Of a stretch of 64,000 nt of DNA, positions 1 through 14,784 are shown piece after piece (the stretch's first letter is position 1; every line of letters begins with the position of its first letter). A program made the position numbers and the translations under genes. The notes beneath the pieces are model-generated. The model was given only the letters and a program-made list of their open reading frames with translations. It made no database searches and was not told the DNA's origin. Source of the stretch: Wuchereria bancrofti (Eukaryota; Nematoda; Chromadorea; Rhabditida; Onchocercidae). The DNA is taken from assembly GCA_005281725.1 (NCBI GenBank), contig SSBO01000007.1, forward strand, positions 1,308,402 to 1,372,401. Direction: 5' to 3'.

Positions 1-3286
<3,286 letters not shown>

Positions 3287-5501
3287 CAGTTGGTAGAAGT
3301 AACAACAAAAATTGAAAACAATAATCTCTCTTTCACTTCCCTTTCTGTTCTCCTGCAAAGATATTCTAGCATAATTGAAATACAAATAATGGCAAACAGA
3401 TGTCGGCAATTACATTTCTGGCGAACGCTTGCAAAAGTGTCAAGCGCGGAATAACGACGTGAAGGTTAAAACGACAACGGCAAGGAACGTCACGCTCCAC
3501 ATTTCTATCCTCGAACGGGGAGAGGGGTGACCTTAGCAGAACGATAGTGATATTCCCACCAACCCATCATCATCATCCATCATCAAAATAGAGGAAAAGG
3601 GAAACAGCTTCTGCAGAGTTGAGAGAGAGAGGCAGAGAATGCACCCATCCCTGCGATCCACGGGTTGGGTGGGTATACACTGATTTGGAGTAACTTGCTT
3701 CCTCTACCGCAAATGACTTGGTTGAAGGTGGAGAAGGAGGTAAAAAGCAGGCCAAAAAATAAACATAACAACTGGTAATTCTAACAGAAAGTATGCCTGC
3801 ACAAGCTAAAATAGCTGTCATGTAATAATATCAAAAAGCTATCTTTACACCTACCGCTTAAAACAGTAAACATAAAGAAAAAAGATGTAAACGGTGAACG
3901 GAAGTATGGACAATAATCCGAGATCAATTCACTTTAGAATTAGCATGAATAGCAATTCGAATTAAGGGAAAAGGTAAAAAAAGTATTTGAGGATGGAAGC
4001 CGAAAAAGTCTGCATCTTCTGCAAATGAGACTATGTTACGCATAGGAGTGGTACTATTAATCATTACACATAGAAGGTAACCACATCTAATAGCTATCAT
4101 ACTAAGTGATTACTTAGAAGAGATAGCTTCTCTCTCAACATATGAGAGAACTAAGTTATTTTGGAGACTTACATACTTTGAGTGATTGGAAGGATTATAC
4201 GAAATGAAATGACTGTGTGATCTACCCGAGACAAACCATTCAATCATAATTTCTTACTTAAAAGAAGCGGTGATGTAATAAAAGTTACCATTATCACTCT
4301 CGCAACAGGTGCACTCTCCCTGGTTTTCTTCACAAATGAAACAGAAAAATTCAATAAAACAGGATCCTAGCGAAACTTGGTCTGGTTTCATCTCTCCGTA
4401 TTGCACTCTTTTATTCTGATGAAATTTATCTAGAATTCTTTGAGTTCTTGATAGATGGTGGTGACAGGCAGTACCATTTTCAGGAAATGGACAAGTTGAG
4501 ATATAATATATATTTAACGGACGTGCGTGATACGTGAGCAAGTCGTTATATTTCCATGATTACACACAACAACGCAAATTGCTGCTTTTAGGAAAATGAT
4601 GGTAATATATAAGTTGAAGGGTTGAACGTACTGAATGGTTGACAGCAATTTAGTATACTGTTGCAGTTGCGTACTAATATCCGATGATATAATGATGGAT
4701 AATACAGTTCGCAATTGTGCTGTCACACTATTTAGGTAAACACCCAAATGAGATGTAAACTGACCTTTGAACTTATAGTTTGTAAATAGAACACTTTTTC
4801 ATATCGGCTAGATATTCGAATACACTTATGACTTTTTGTCCACATGTTCAAATTTTTGATATCATCGTCACAACACCCGTAATCATGCTCACAGGTTTGA
4901 GATGGATTCAAATATCAGAAATATTTTCGGAACTATAAGTAGTGGTAATTAAGACTTGATTGTCTTCGCAAAGTGAAATGATATATTCGAAACAGAATAT
5001 CCTTTGTTATTTGTCCATATTGATTACGTATGAGACTATTATTTCTAACTCTTTGTTGGTTCTTTTTCCACCAAATGCTTTTAAAGTCTCGTGGTAGAAT
5101 GACTATTTTGATATCTTTTGTCATCGCAACAAAGTATTCGTTCCACTTGAATCACAGAAACTTCTGCTTTGAATAATACCGCTTTTTTTTATCAATCGCA
5201 CTTCATTGAACTCTAGAACTTCTGCTTATCCAAAGTAAAGTTGAACATTCTATGGACGACTTCAAATACGCCCACTCAAAAGGTAATGGCAACATTATTG
5301 AAAATATCTGACATTGTCTGCACTGATTTTATTACTTCCTCACTGAATTGTTTTCACATTTAGTTCAGTAAAATTCATTTGAAATTTACCCATTTCTTAT
5401 TTACAATGGTTGTTTGGAAGTCATCGCAACTATTCAAAACAGTGGTTGTATGCCTTGATCAAGGGGGACACAGGTCAGCTGTGACACGATGAATGAACCG
5501 G
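3287..5501. other. Region upstream of csk with one weak exon candidate
   Basis: About 3420-3520 is locally GC-richer and could hold the csk promoter. On the minus strand, about 4260-4600 reads as cysteine-rich sequence (for example EENQGECTCCESDNG followed by a GTAACT donor). An acceptor-like CATTTGCAG on the minus strand near 4030 is followed by an open tail. I could not connect these into a gene by phase, and no family is recognised. Nothing else is supported. Confidence 0.25.
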
Positions 5502-5609
5502 TTGGTATAAACAGAGCTGTGATAAGTGATTTCATCTATTGGTTACAAAGAAAAATTGGTGTAAACAGAGCTGTGATAAGTGATTTTATCTATTGGTTAC
5601 AAAATCGCT
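5502..5609 (+). repeat. Two-copy 54-bp tandem duplication
   Basis: The copies start at 5502 and 5556 and differ at only a few bases. The core shared sequence is TAAACAGAGCTGTGATAAG. It sits in noncoding DNA. The duplication keeps the reading frame because 54 is a multiple of 3, but no gene is recognised there. Confidence 0.85.
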
Positions 5610-7187
5610 TTTCCTACTATTATCAACGAGCCATCATTAAAAAAAAGCGAATTATCCATTATCAGTTTAGTAGATACAAAAAGGTCAATAAAACAACAGA
5701 GCAGACAATTTTCAACGATGTGACAGGTATTAGCATCTTAGCAGCAAATAAGGCGATAATCAGTGGTTAACCTTTGTAAGAGAACTAACAACAATTAAAC
5801 TTTTATATTGTAATTTAATAGTTGTTCTACAATTTACGATTGTGCATTATTTGGCATCAATATGCTTTCTTCATTACACAGATATTCGCAAGAGCTTTTC
5901 AGCTTCATCTAAATACTAAATACATCCGAACTTCAACAAAGTGAACTGAGGTGAGGTCGATAAGAAAGGATGTTAGTGTTACTGTGAAATTAAACATAAC
6001 AAATTTATTAAAGTTAATTTGTATACTGCGATCCAATTAAGCTCATCGAATTGCCATGATATAGCACATTAAGTATATTAGAAATTTCTATGCTATACTG
6101 ATAACATACATCGATAGATCCTAATTTATATATATATATATATATTTATACTTCATTCTTGTTACTCAAAATCCTCCGAGATTTCTGTAACAAATTGAAA
6201 GTTTGTAATACTTCGAAATGCATCCACGCAGCTGTTGCGAACCATTTAGCAATAATTCATTTATGTGCTGATCGACGATTATTGACTTGCTAAAGTAAGA
6301 TTAATGTTTAGACAAAAATTGAGAGATAAGTTGATAAAAGAGTGAATTTGTTATTACTGCTGCTATTGCTAGTATTAACATTGGTGGGAATCAAATCATC
6401 TGTATCAGGTCGAAAAGAAAAGACAAAGTCTTTTCTATGGTTCTATCTATTCAACTTCTCTCGTTTCTTCTTTTTCACATTTTTGGTTCGTTAAAATTTT
6501 CAATTTTTTCTTCTTTGTCACAAAAATTAATTTTGCTGATCTAAACCTATCAAACGATCGAAATAAACAGAATCGCTAAATCTATTCCGATATTACTTTT
6601 TAGTATTATCAAATTTTATTTATTGTCATAGCATTTTAGTATTATCAAATTAATTACAAAAGAAGAACGAATAATCTGTTTGCTTAGTACAAATGATGGA
6701 TGATGAGTAATGTCCAAACTTTATCTTTATAATGTTATTTAGAGTTTTTTTACAACTGTAACTTTTAACTTTATTATCAAACAAGAGACCAATGTATCAC
6801 AATGTCAAGAAAATAATAAGTCTTTAGGATAAACATTTATTAAAATTTTTGTCACTAAGAACAGAATTCGAATGATCAATCTTCCGCAAGATGTCTGGAA
6901 AACGTTGAAGTATCTTATAGGAGCACTCTCGTTATCTTCTCAATGATAAAAATAGTTCGTAACGAGGAAACAAGGAAATGTCTCATTATATACTTTCCGC
7001 ATTGAAGTATTAATTCTGAAAATCTAAATTCAAAAACAATGAAATGACATTTATTCCGGTTTTTCTCTTCTTATTCATTATGTTAGTTATTTTGCTTTGA
7101 ATGAGGCTGAAAATCAAATAAATTGTTGAAGAAAGAATGATCAATGTGACAAAGATTTCGAGTAAAATAAATCTGAGATAATTGCAG
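5610..7187. other. AT-rich stretch with a possible signal-peptide exon
   Basis: Contains a (TA)n run at about 6127-6146. At about 6344-6408 (+) there is a leucine-rich frame (LLLLLLLVLTLVGIKSSVS) that ends in a phase-1 CAG/GT donor. It would join in frame to the exon at 7188 of the cysteine-rich gene downstream. No in-frame ATG was found ahead of it, so the true start is unresolved. Otherwise nothing is seen. Confidence 0.35.
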
Positions 7188-8485
7188 GTGTAAGTGATGA
7201 AGCACTGTTCGGTATGAGTTGTGAGGAACATCGGGACGAGTTATCCGAGTGGTCCCAGTGCATTATACCGCACGGTGATTTGGCTGATGCAATCACTCTC
7301 TTTTTGAGAAGTGTTAAAAATTTTGGATGTAAAGTTAGTTCATTTAGAGATAATACTGCCGAATATTCACTTATGCTTTGTAAATTGTTGAATTGTTTAT
7401 TTCAATCCATGTGCTGATATATGGTGATGATTTTAATTAATTGATCTTATCCGGTTTTTTTATCACTTTCATAATGCGTTATGCGAACAACTCGATTGCT
7501 TGAATATTTCGAAAGGAAAAAAAGTTAAAAAAAAATTTGCAGCTTCCACCGAAAAAAGTTATCAAATTTGGTCTCAACTTTTTACGTAACAATTCGAACA
7601 GCTATTTGGAGCATCCACTCTATAAACGTATCACTACCCAAAATTGTGGCAAATGTAGCCGACGTATTAGATGTTGCAAGTTGGCTTTTTCCCATACAAT
7701 TCCATAAGAACTAGGACTCAACCTAAGCTAGCAATCATCAAAATACACTACAATGTTTGTGGATTATTCATTTTTTTAAGTAATTTCTTAAAATTGCTTT
7801 AAAAAAATTCAGTAAATTGGATAATTTTGCAGTTTAATAATGATTTCCAGGAGATCGAAATCATTTCTAGCTCAAGCTTATGAATCAGAAGCCTGCTCTG
7901 GATCTGATGTTGCTTGTGTGTTCGAGCCACTTTCAACTGGCGATTTACGAGAGCTCAAGGTTCTTTTACTAATCTTTCTCCATCCATATCAGCACATTTA
8001 CCTGTCATTTTGTTGCGATGCTAGAAACTGGTTATACTTTTGTAAATATTTCTTAGGAAATTAATTTGCACTCTTAGTTTTCTGAAAAAAAAGGTATTTT
8101 AAATAAGACTAAAACTCAAGTTCAGTAAACAGTAACAAGTAAGCACTATGTAAAATTTACCATGTATGAGACTAAATTCATTGGCAAGGCACATGTTATG
8201 TTGATTTAGGAGAGATATCCGAATGTAGTACCATCACAGGATGGGTGTGATGTATCAGACTATGTGACTGCTGAACTATTAACACTAAGCAAAGGGCCGA
8301 CATATCAATATGTGGAACCACTGCTATGTCAGATATTAGGTACCAGAATACCTGCTGTAAACTGTGTGCTATACGGTGATAAATGCCATTGCTGTTGCTT
8401 CTCATATACACCCCAACCAGATGGATATTGTCACTTGAGTAGTAATACATCGTCCTTATGTCTTTCCCACCTAAACACAATGTAA
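7188..8485 (+). CDS. Uncharacterised cysteine-rich protein, start unresolved
   Basis: Four exons join with matching phase: 7188-7333, 7543-7679, 7851-7959 and 8210-8485 (TAA), giving about 221 residues. Donors and acceptors are normal (TTGCAG, TTTGCAG, TTCCAG, ATTTAG). The protein has many cysteines in pairs and clusters: CGKCSRRIRCCK near the middle, then CSGSDVAC, and CHCCCFSYTPQPDGYC near the C-terminus. That pattern suggests a secreted, disulphide-bonded domain, which fits a possible leucine-rich signal-peptide exon ending at 6408. I do not recognise the family. It converges with the membrane-protein gene that ends at 9671. The exon structure is well supported, the 5' end is not, and the function is unknown. 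Confidence 0.68.
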
Positions 8486-9670
8486 CATTAAGCATTAACC
8501 TTGTCTCACTGAATATCTTAATTATTTTCTTTCTTCTCACCTAAACCACAATAGCGAAAGTTTTCATCTTATGGAAAAACGTTGCTACGTTATTGACTAT
8601 GGTAATATATGTAGCATTCACCTGGGTAGCAATATAAATACCAATAATTAAACAAAGCCGACTACAAAAAATTGTATGTTTCTAATGGAATAGCAACGCC
8701 TTATAGCTGATAATACTTTGAAGCGAATATTCACTTTTCAATTACAATTTATAATCACAGTCTTCAACAGTCAAGCAGAGTTACCAGAATCCCTCTTCAA
8801 ATAACCTCTCCTTCTTTCCCCAAAACCTGTGTTACCTTGATTATTGCTCTTGAATAAATTTATAACTACGGAATTGTGTGGTACGGACAAATGCAATACT
8901 AGAAGTTTCCAATTTAATCCAGTTTTTTTCAGTAAAATACTAAAACAAGGCAACATTCAACAGTAGTAATTTAAAATATACAATGGGCATGAGAATGTAC
9001 AAAGCCTGAACCGCAAGGTGCAGGACCCGCAATAAGATTTAAAATAACCAATATCTTTGAATCTTTCTAACACAACACACCTAAAGCTGCCCGCATTTCT
9101 GATCAAACATACAACAAAAAAGAAGTCTCGAAAATTTCTGCAACATAGTTAGCAACGACAGAGTATTTGAAAAGTATATTTTCCACGAGGTGCATCTATG
9201 TTCGCAACTAAAAATTGAAAGAAAGAGCAGAGTAATTGGAAATTTAACAATAAAAGTGGCTGGAAATGTACTCATTACAGAACCTGAACTATATGCTAGA
9301 AAACTTTTCGGAAAGAAATTTATAATCGCTCAGATTATCTTCAGATTATTTTCAATTACTTTAATCGCTAAAAACAGCGGAATAAAACAAAACGAAGGAT
9401 CTGCTTGCTTCTCAGAAACAGGTCTAAAAATTAACCTAAAACGGAAGTAATTTGAAGATTGATTACGCGTGGTTTTCAAATCAATTCTTCAACAGAAGGA
9501 AATGCAATATTGAAAATAGAAGACAAATGAAGGCGAACGATAGAAAATTTGGATGTGTTAAATGGCCGAACGAATAATGATAAATGCTAGAGAATTCCAA
9601 AGACTTGACCATTATCCCTAAATATCATACTGGTAGACAACTACTAGCAATAATATTGCACGTATGCATG
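8486..9670. other. Intergenic region between two convergent genes
   Basis: Shared 3' flank of the cysteine-rich gene (+) and the four-pass membrane protein (-). It is AT-rich. I see no exon with paired splice signals and no RNA gene. Confidence 0.6.
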
Positions 9671-12113
9671 TTACCATACCGAATTAATTCCCTGTTCGAT
9701 TACGCCTCCATCAGCTACTCTATTGCCGTTAGCTGTACTCACGGGATGATTCACATTAAATCCAGGTGAAGCAAAAACAACACGAATTCCAGGATATTTC
9801 GTACGCTGGAATATTCATTATATTTCATATACAAGCTTAGAGAAGTGGAATAATCATTATATTTCATATACAAACTCAGAGAATTGGTTCATATAAAAGC
9901 TGAGGAAACTGGTTCAATTATTAGGCCTTTGTTATTACACTACCTATAAAGTAATGCAAAAGTGAAAGTATCATTTTAGTATTACAAACAAATTGATGAT
10001 CGGATCAAGAACTTACACTGCTTTCTGCAACTTTCAATGCAGTTAAATGTATTTCTTTACAGGAAAGATAATAACGACACTGGCATACAGCTTTTAACAT
10101 AAATCCTTGAAATAATATTATAATAAGCAGCGTAATGATAGAAAATAAGTAAACAACGTTTGATTCGGCCTTGAAAGAATAATCAAGTGATGGAGACTGT
10201 ATATGCAATATGTGAATACTGAAAAACAACATTACAGAAAATCTTACTGGAACTAATGGTTTTCAATCCAGAATTGCAATCGAAAAAAGCGAAAGTTCTA
10301 TATACAACAATAATGAGTTCAGATAAGAAAGATATAAAAGCAAGGGATGGTTAAAACAACTTATTTTAGGTTAAGCTGCTGAAAATTCAATCTTGGATAT
10401 TCTTAACCAGACAATCAAGACTAATTTTCAACAACCTGGTCTAGGATAAGCTATTCCAACTTTCGTTTCTTGATCTCATCAAACTTTCATGTGTGATTGT
10501 TTTTAACAGAGCGGCCTATAAACTATAGCTCGATTTGTTTTGAAAAATAGACTTACAAAATAAATATCGCTTCAGTATCGACTGCAACAATATATGATAC
10601 AATAAATGGTAAAAGATAATAAGAAGCTTGCTTCTTAATGCCAGCAATTACTTGGTAATGAACAAGTAATCCGATCCCAAGATATAAGAAAAAAAAGGCT
10701 GAAAAAAACATCAAATGTATATCAAAACAAAAATTTCTTACAACTAGAAAAATCAAGTAATACATAGCGTCTGAAACATAAATTATTCAGATTCTATTAA
10801 CATCAATTCCTAGTGGCAATAGTGATTGAATTGTACTCCCAGTGCAACATTTTGAGCATCCGACAAAATTCTGTGTTTACTGAAAAAAAGAAACAAATAA
10901 AATACCCAACGCCATGATATCGATTCCTGTTTTGTGACTGTACCAATCAAATTCGAAGAATGCCGATAAGAAAATGAGAATAACAGACGTCATACCAAAT
11001 CCAGCGACAGCCTGAAACATATTGAACTGTGATGTCCTGTTATCCATAGAGAAACTAACACGTGCATATTCAACTATATCATTTTGATGAAACGTGAAAC
11101 GCTCACCACAGCAGCTCTTTGAGCATGACAAAGCTTAAAGAATATAAATTTCGGATCGTTATCATCGAACTGTGCGATACAAATGGTTGACGGTCGTGGA
11201 CGGTCGTCCAAAACGTCACCTGGTGTTATAATTGATAGAAAGCTCAACCATTTATTTAATGAATTGTTCAACGAATGAAGAAAAAAAAAGCACGATTTTT
11301 TTTTTTTTTTGAGCACGAAAAGTTCGTTATCCTATCGAAGAGATTTTAATGACTGAAGAAATTTGACCAGAATTCAATTGATTGATATAATAATTAGACG
11401 AAAACATGAATCATATATGTCAGCAAAAAAAAAAAATTAAAAATAATGATCACCAGGCACGCCAAATCGAGAGTAAGTAACTGAACATTCATTTCTTTTC
11501 CCGGTGAACCATTTCCAAAGCTTATTCATTCTTCTACCAAGTGAACACGTTTATCACATAGAAACTGTTTCTGAAAACTATGTGAAATCATTACATACAT
11601 TTTGAAAACACGAATGGAAAACCATGTAACGCGAAACTGGAACTAACTCAGATCATTTAGATTAAGGTTAATATTATTGATGGATTGATTTTATTATTGA
11701 TTAAATTAATATTGATAGAGATTTTCTTCTTCATGAAATACCTTATATTAGTTCTATCTAGTATTTCCACCACAATGTCACATTCATGTCATTAAACAAG
11801 CCATATAATACAGTATGGAGCATACATCTAATCTCGTATGAAACGCGTGAAATAACTTTTGATTACTTTGTCCTATTATGGTAATAATAAGGAGATACAA
11901 AGATATGGCATCAAAGTATACAAATAACACTGAAAACTTGGTGATATTATAATCTCAGTGTAAAAACAAAAGTTGTTTTAATTGAAATATTCACTTTCTA
12001 ATTAATTTACCTCCTATAAAACACATAATATAATATGGTGATGAAAGAGAGGAAGTCAACTCCAATTCCGATTTTAATTCCTGTATAGCAGTATCAAATG
12101 TGGCACACAACAT
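9671..12113 (-). CDS. Four-pass membrane protein, nematode type, 266 residues
   Basis: Six exons: 12113-12011, 11219-11107, 11011-10906, 10698-10557, 10218-10017 and 9805-9671. All phases match and they sum to 801 bp (266 codons plus stop). The start is ATG at 12113. After a soluble N-terminus and a FKLCHAQRAA segment come four hydrophobic spans: AVAGFGMTSVILIFLSAFF; MALAFFFLYLGIGLLV; YYLLPFIVSYIVAV; and YLFSIITLLIIILFQGF. A CQCRYYLSC motif and a polar tail ending NSVW follow. This layout, with two to four short spans interrupted by introns, is common among uncharacterised nematode tetraspan proteins. No enzymatic motif is seen and no function can be given. Topology is inferred from hydrophobicity only. 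Confidence 0.82.
9814..9893 (+). repeat. Imperfect 39-bp tandem duplication in an intron
   Basis: The sequence CATTATATTTCATATACAA occurs at 9816 and again at 9855, with flanking similarity. It lies in the last intron of the four-pass membrane protein gene, next to the 3' splice site. Confidence 0.75.
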
Positions 12114-14503
12114 GGCACCAATAACAAAGTGCTATTATTCAATCGCACTATCTTGCCATTCATACATACATATTATTGATCGTTGGTCAACTGACACTTC
12201 ATTGTATTCTCCCTTCTCTTTTCTTTCTTCGTATCTTCTCGCATTTTTACGTAGTCTTCGCTCTTTCTTTGTTTGTACATATCTACCTCTATTACATCAC
12301 ATGATATTTCATCATCTTTTTCAATCAATACACTCATATATATCGCTTGAATGAATTGTCGGTTGATTTGTTGTTGACGTTGAGCAGTTATCATGTGTGT
12401 TGCGAAGTATCGTGCCACTCTGTCTAAAGTTGGTAGAGAAACACTTATGTCATGCTAGTTGACGTAGTTCACGTGTTTTGTTATATGGCGTACAAGTTAT
12501 ATTCTTTGATAACTGTGATACTGTAAGCGTTTATGGATTGTTTACGGTTAGTTTAACGTAAATGTGAAGTTGGAATGCTTTTTTTTCTACATATTTCTCT
12601 ATTCCATATTACATGTTTTCTCTTATTTACATTGATCAAACTTCTCTATGAGTGCATTTATTCCTTTTCTTCAGTTCTTGAGGTCATAGAGTTCATCTCG
12701 TCATTACAGCGATTGGGGTCATTGTCTGCCGTTATTTAAAATGGAAAGCCAGTGTGGGTCACACGAGGGCAGTTTATTTATCTCAGTTTATACTAGGCAT
12801 TGCTAAATATGACTTCTTTCTTCGATGACTGTTATATTGTGGTCAGTTTATATTATTACACTGAATTATAAGCATTGACTTCTCCAGTTCAGCTTGAAGT
12901 CATCTTTAAAGTAAGCCTTAATTAAGCGCAACTACTATTCTGTTATAGTTTTATTATTTTGCGCTCTTACCGATACTATTAGGAGCTAGTTGATGATATT
13001 ATTTGATATTTCTACATAAGCGCTAATGGTAAATGTTAATATCTTAACAGTTAATTACAGGACGATGTTAATAAGGTCAGAGTCTGATACTTTCCTCACC
13101 TGTTAATATTAAATTATAATTCGTCAGTTATCTTTATCATTCTCCCTTCTAACTTAATATGGTTGTATGAAGTTACTGAATTAGATGGGTAGAGATAATT
13201 AGAAGAGTTCTAAGTGTGATGATTAATTCATCTGCCTTTTTTTCTTTACATGTTTTGGAGAATGTGCGCTAACTGTGTGTTAACTTAGATTACAAGATCC
13301 ATTAGTGATGATGGTTGAAAGTGTGTACGATGTGCGAAGCAGCGCGACAACGCACATGTGATTGTCATCAGCATATTTCGAAATGGCAGTGCCACTTTTA
13401 TGTTCCGTTGTTACTGACAATTGACAAGGGTGAGTGATTGAGTCGTGCCGTAGATTTCAGCAGTGGATTTGATGTCAATTCTCACTGTTGCCATTTCGTA
13501 TCTTTTATCAAATCTTCCACTGTACACGTATAATATATTGTAATAACCTTTTCGTATATTTCAAATGTAATAAGCAGGTTACTTAGTTTCAGTTATGCTG
13601 TGTTGAGTCAGTGAACGGGACTGATATTGGTGGCTTTTATTAAAATGATTGTGGTTTTTCAGAAGCACTCACTATACAAGTAGTCAGGTTAGGATGTCCT
13701 TTGACTATTTAACTGATACCATTTTGCCTTGGCAGAGCACCAAAATATTTAAGATGTCTGGAGGAAAAGGCAAAGAGAAGATTCTTTCTCAATTTCAGCT
13801 TTTCTATGCCTTTAAGTTATAGAAAATGCTTAATATGTGCTAGTTTGTTTCATTTTTGTGTTGTCACTATGACTTATATTGTTGGCTACATTATGTAGGA
13901 TATGTTTCCTGCAAAATTTTATTCGAATATGAACTTGTTCAGTTTATGTTTCCTTATAAATGTATAATGTACATACGTAGAAGGGAAGAATCAGATCTCA
14001 TATGATCACTTTATCATATTTGTCATTCTGTAAACATCAGAAAAAGTCAATTATTAAGATGCTTACCGCTGGATTGAAGGAGAGTCAAATAATACCACAG
14101 TGACTCTTGTTGCAATAATGTTGTAGTTTTATTTCAGCTCACTTTCTACCTCCCATTTCATATATTTTGATTTGTATTGGATAACGCCTTTACAGCAGCT
14201 GGTCCAGTTAATTTGGTGATTGATTTGGCTCTGTAAAAAAGAACGCAGCTTTCTGAATCTGTATACGGGTGGTGCTTTTCATTTTAGTGACATTCGTTGG
14301 ATCCTTTTTGACATGTAAGTATTTTCTCTTGAATATAGGAATATGTTCAATGACATATCGATCCTTTTTTTCCTCTGTAATATTCGGTTATCTTATTTTT
14401 TGCAATATTATCCTTATTGTGAGAATGGAATTTGACAAGTAGTAATCCTCGCGAAATGCCTTATATTGAACCAAATAACTTTGTCTATTTATCCACACTT
14501 CAG
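12114..14503. other. Divergent upstream region between membrane-protein and PNRC genes
   Basis: About 2.4 kb between two genes read outward. It must hold the membrane-protein promoter and the 5' part of the PNRC gene. The exon at 14504 could be entered in phase 1 from an upstream exon, so an extra 5' coding exon may lie here. A short ATG-led frame at about 13694-13820 (+) and a CAG/GT donor-like site at 13687 are possible pieces, but neither could be joined by phase. Confidence 0.4.
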
Positions 14504-14520
14504 CCATAGCAATAAAAGAA

Positions 14521-14784
14521 ATCATGCATCCAGTGCCATCCGGAATCATGCACCCTATGTCATCAGGAATTATGCATCCAATGTCATCAGGAGTTATGCA
14601 TCCAGTGTCATCGGGAATTATGCACCCAATGTTGTCGGGAATCATGCATCCAATGTCATCGGGAATCATTCACCCGATGTCACCGGGAATTATGCACCCA
14701 ATGTTATCGGGAGTAATACGTCCAATGTCATCGGGAATCATTCATCCAGTGTCATCGAGAATTATGCATTCAGTGTCATCGGTT
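14521..14784 (+). repeat. Coding minisatellite, 11 copies of 24 bp
   Basis: Units start every 24 bp from 14521 to 14761, with a consensus close to ATYATGCAYCCAATGTCATC plus GGGA. Variation is mostly at silent or conservative positions. The unit is a multiple of three, so copy-number changes would leave the PNRC frame intact. All three forward frames and part of the reverse strand are kept open for the same reason. Confidence 0.96.

Noticed and set aside
5489..5770. Plus-strand ORF with two copies of NRAVISDFIYWLQ
   Set aside because: The repeat is explained by the 54-bp DNA duplication. The flanking protein sequence looks random and lacks splice context.
14388..14669. Minus-strand frame through the minisatellite (GCMIPDDI-type repeats)
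   Set aside because: A shadow of the coding minisatellite on the other strand, with no splice or start context.
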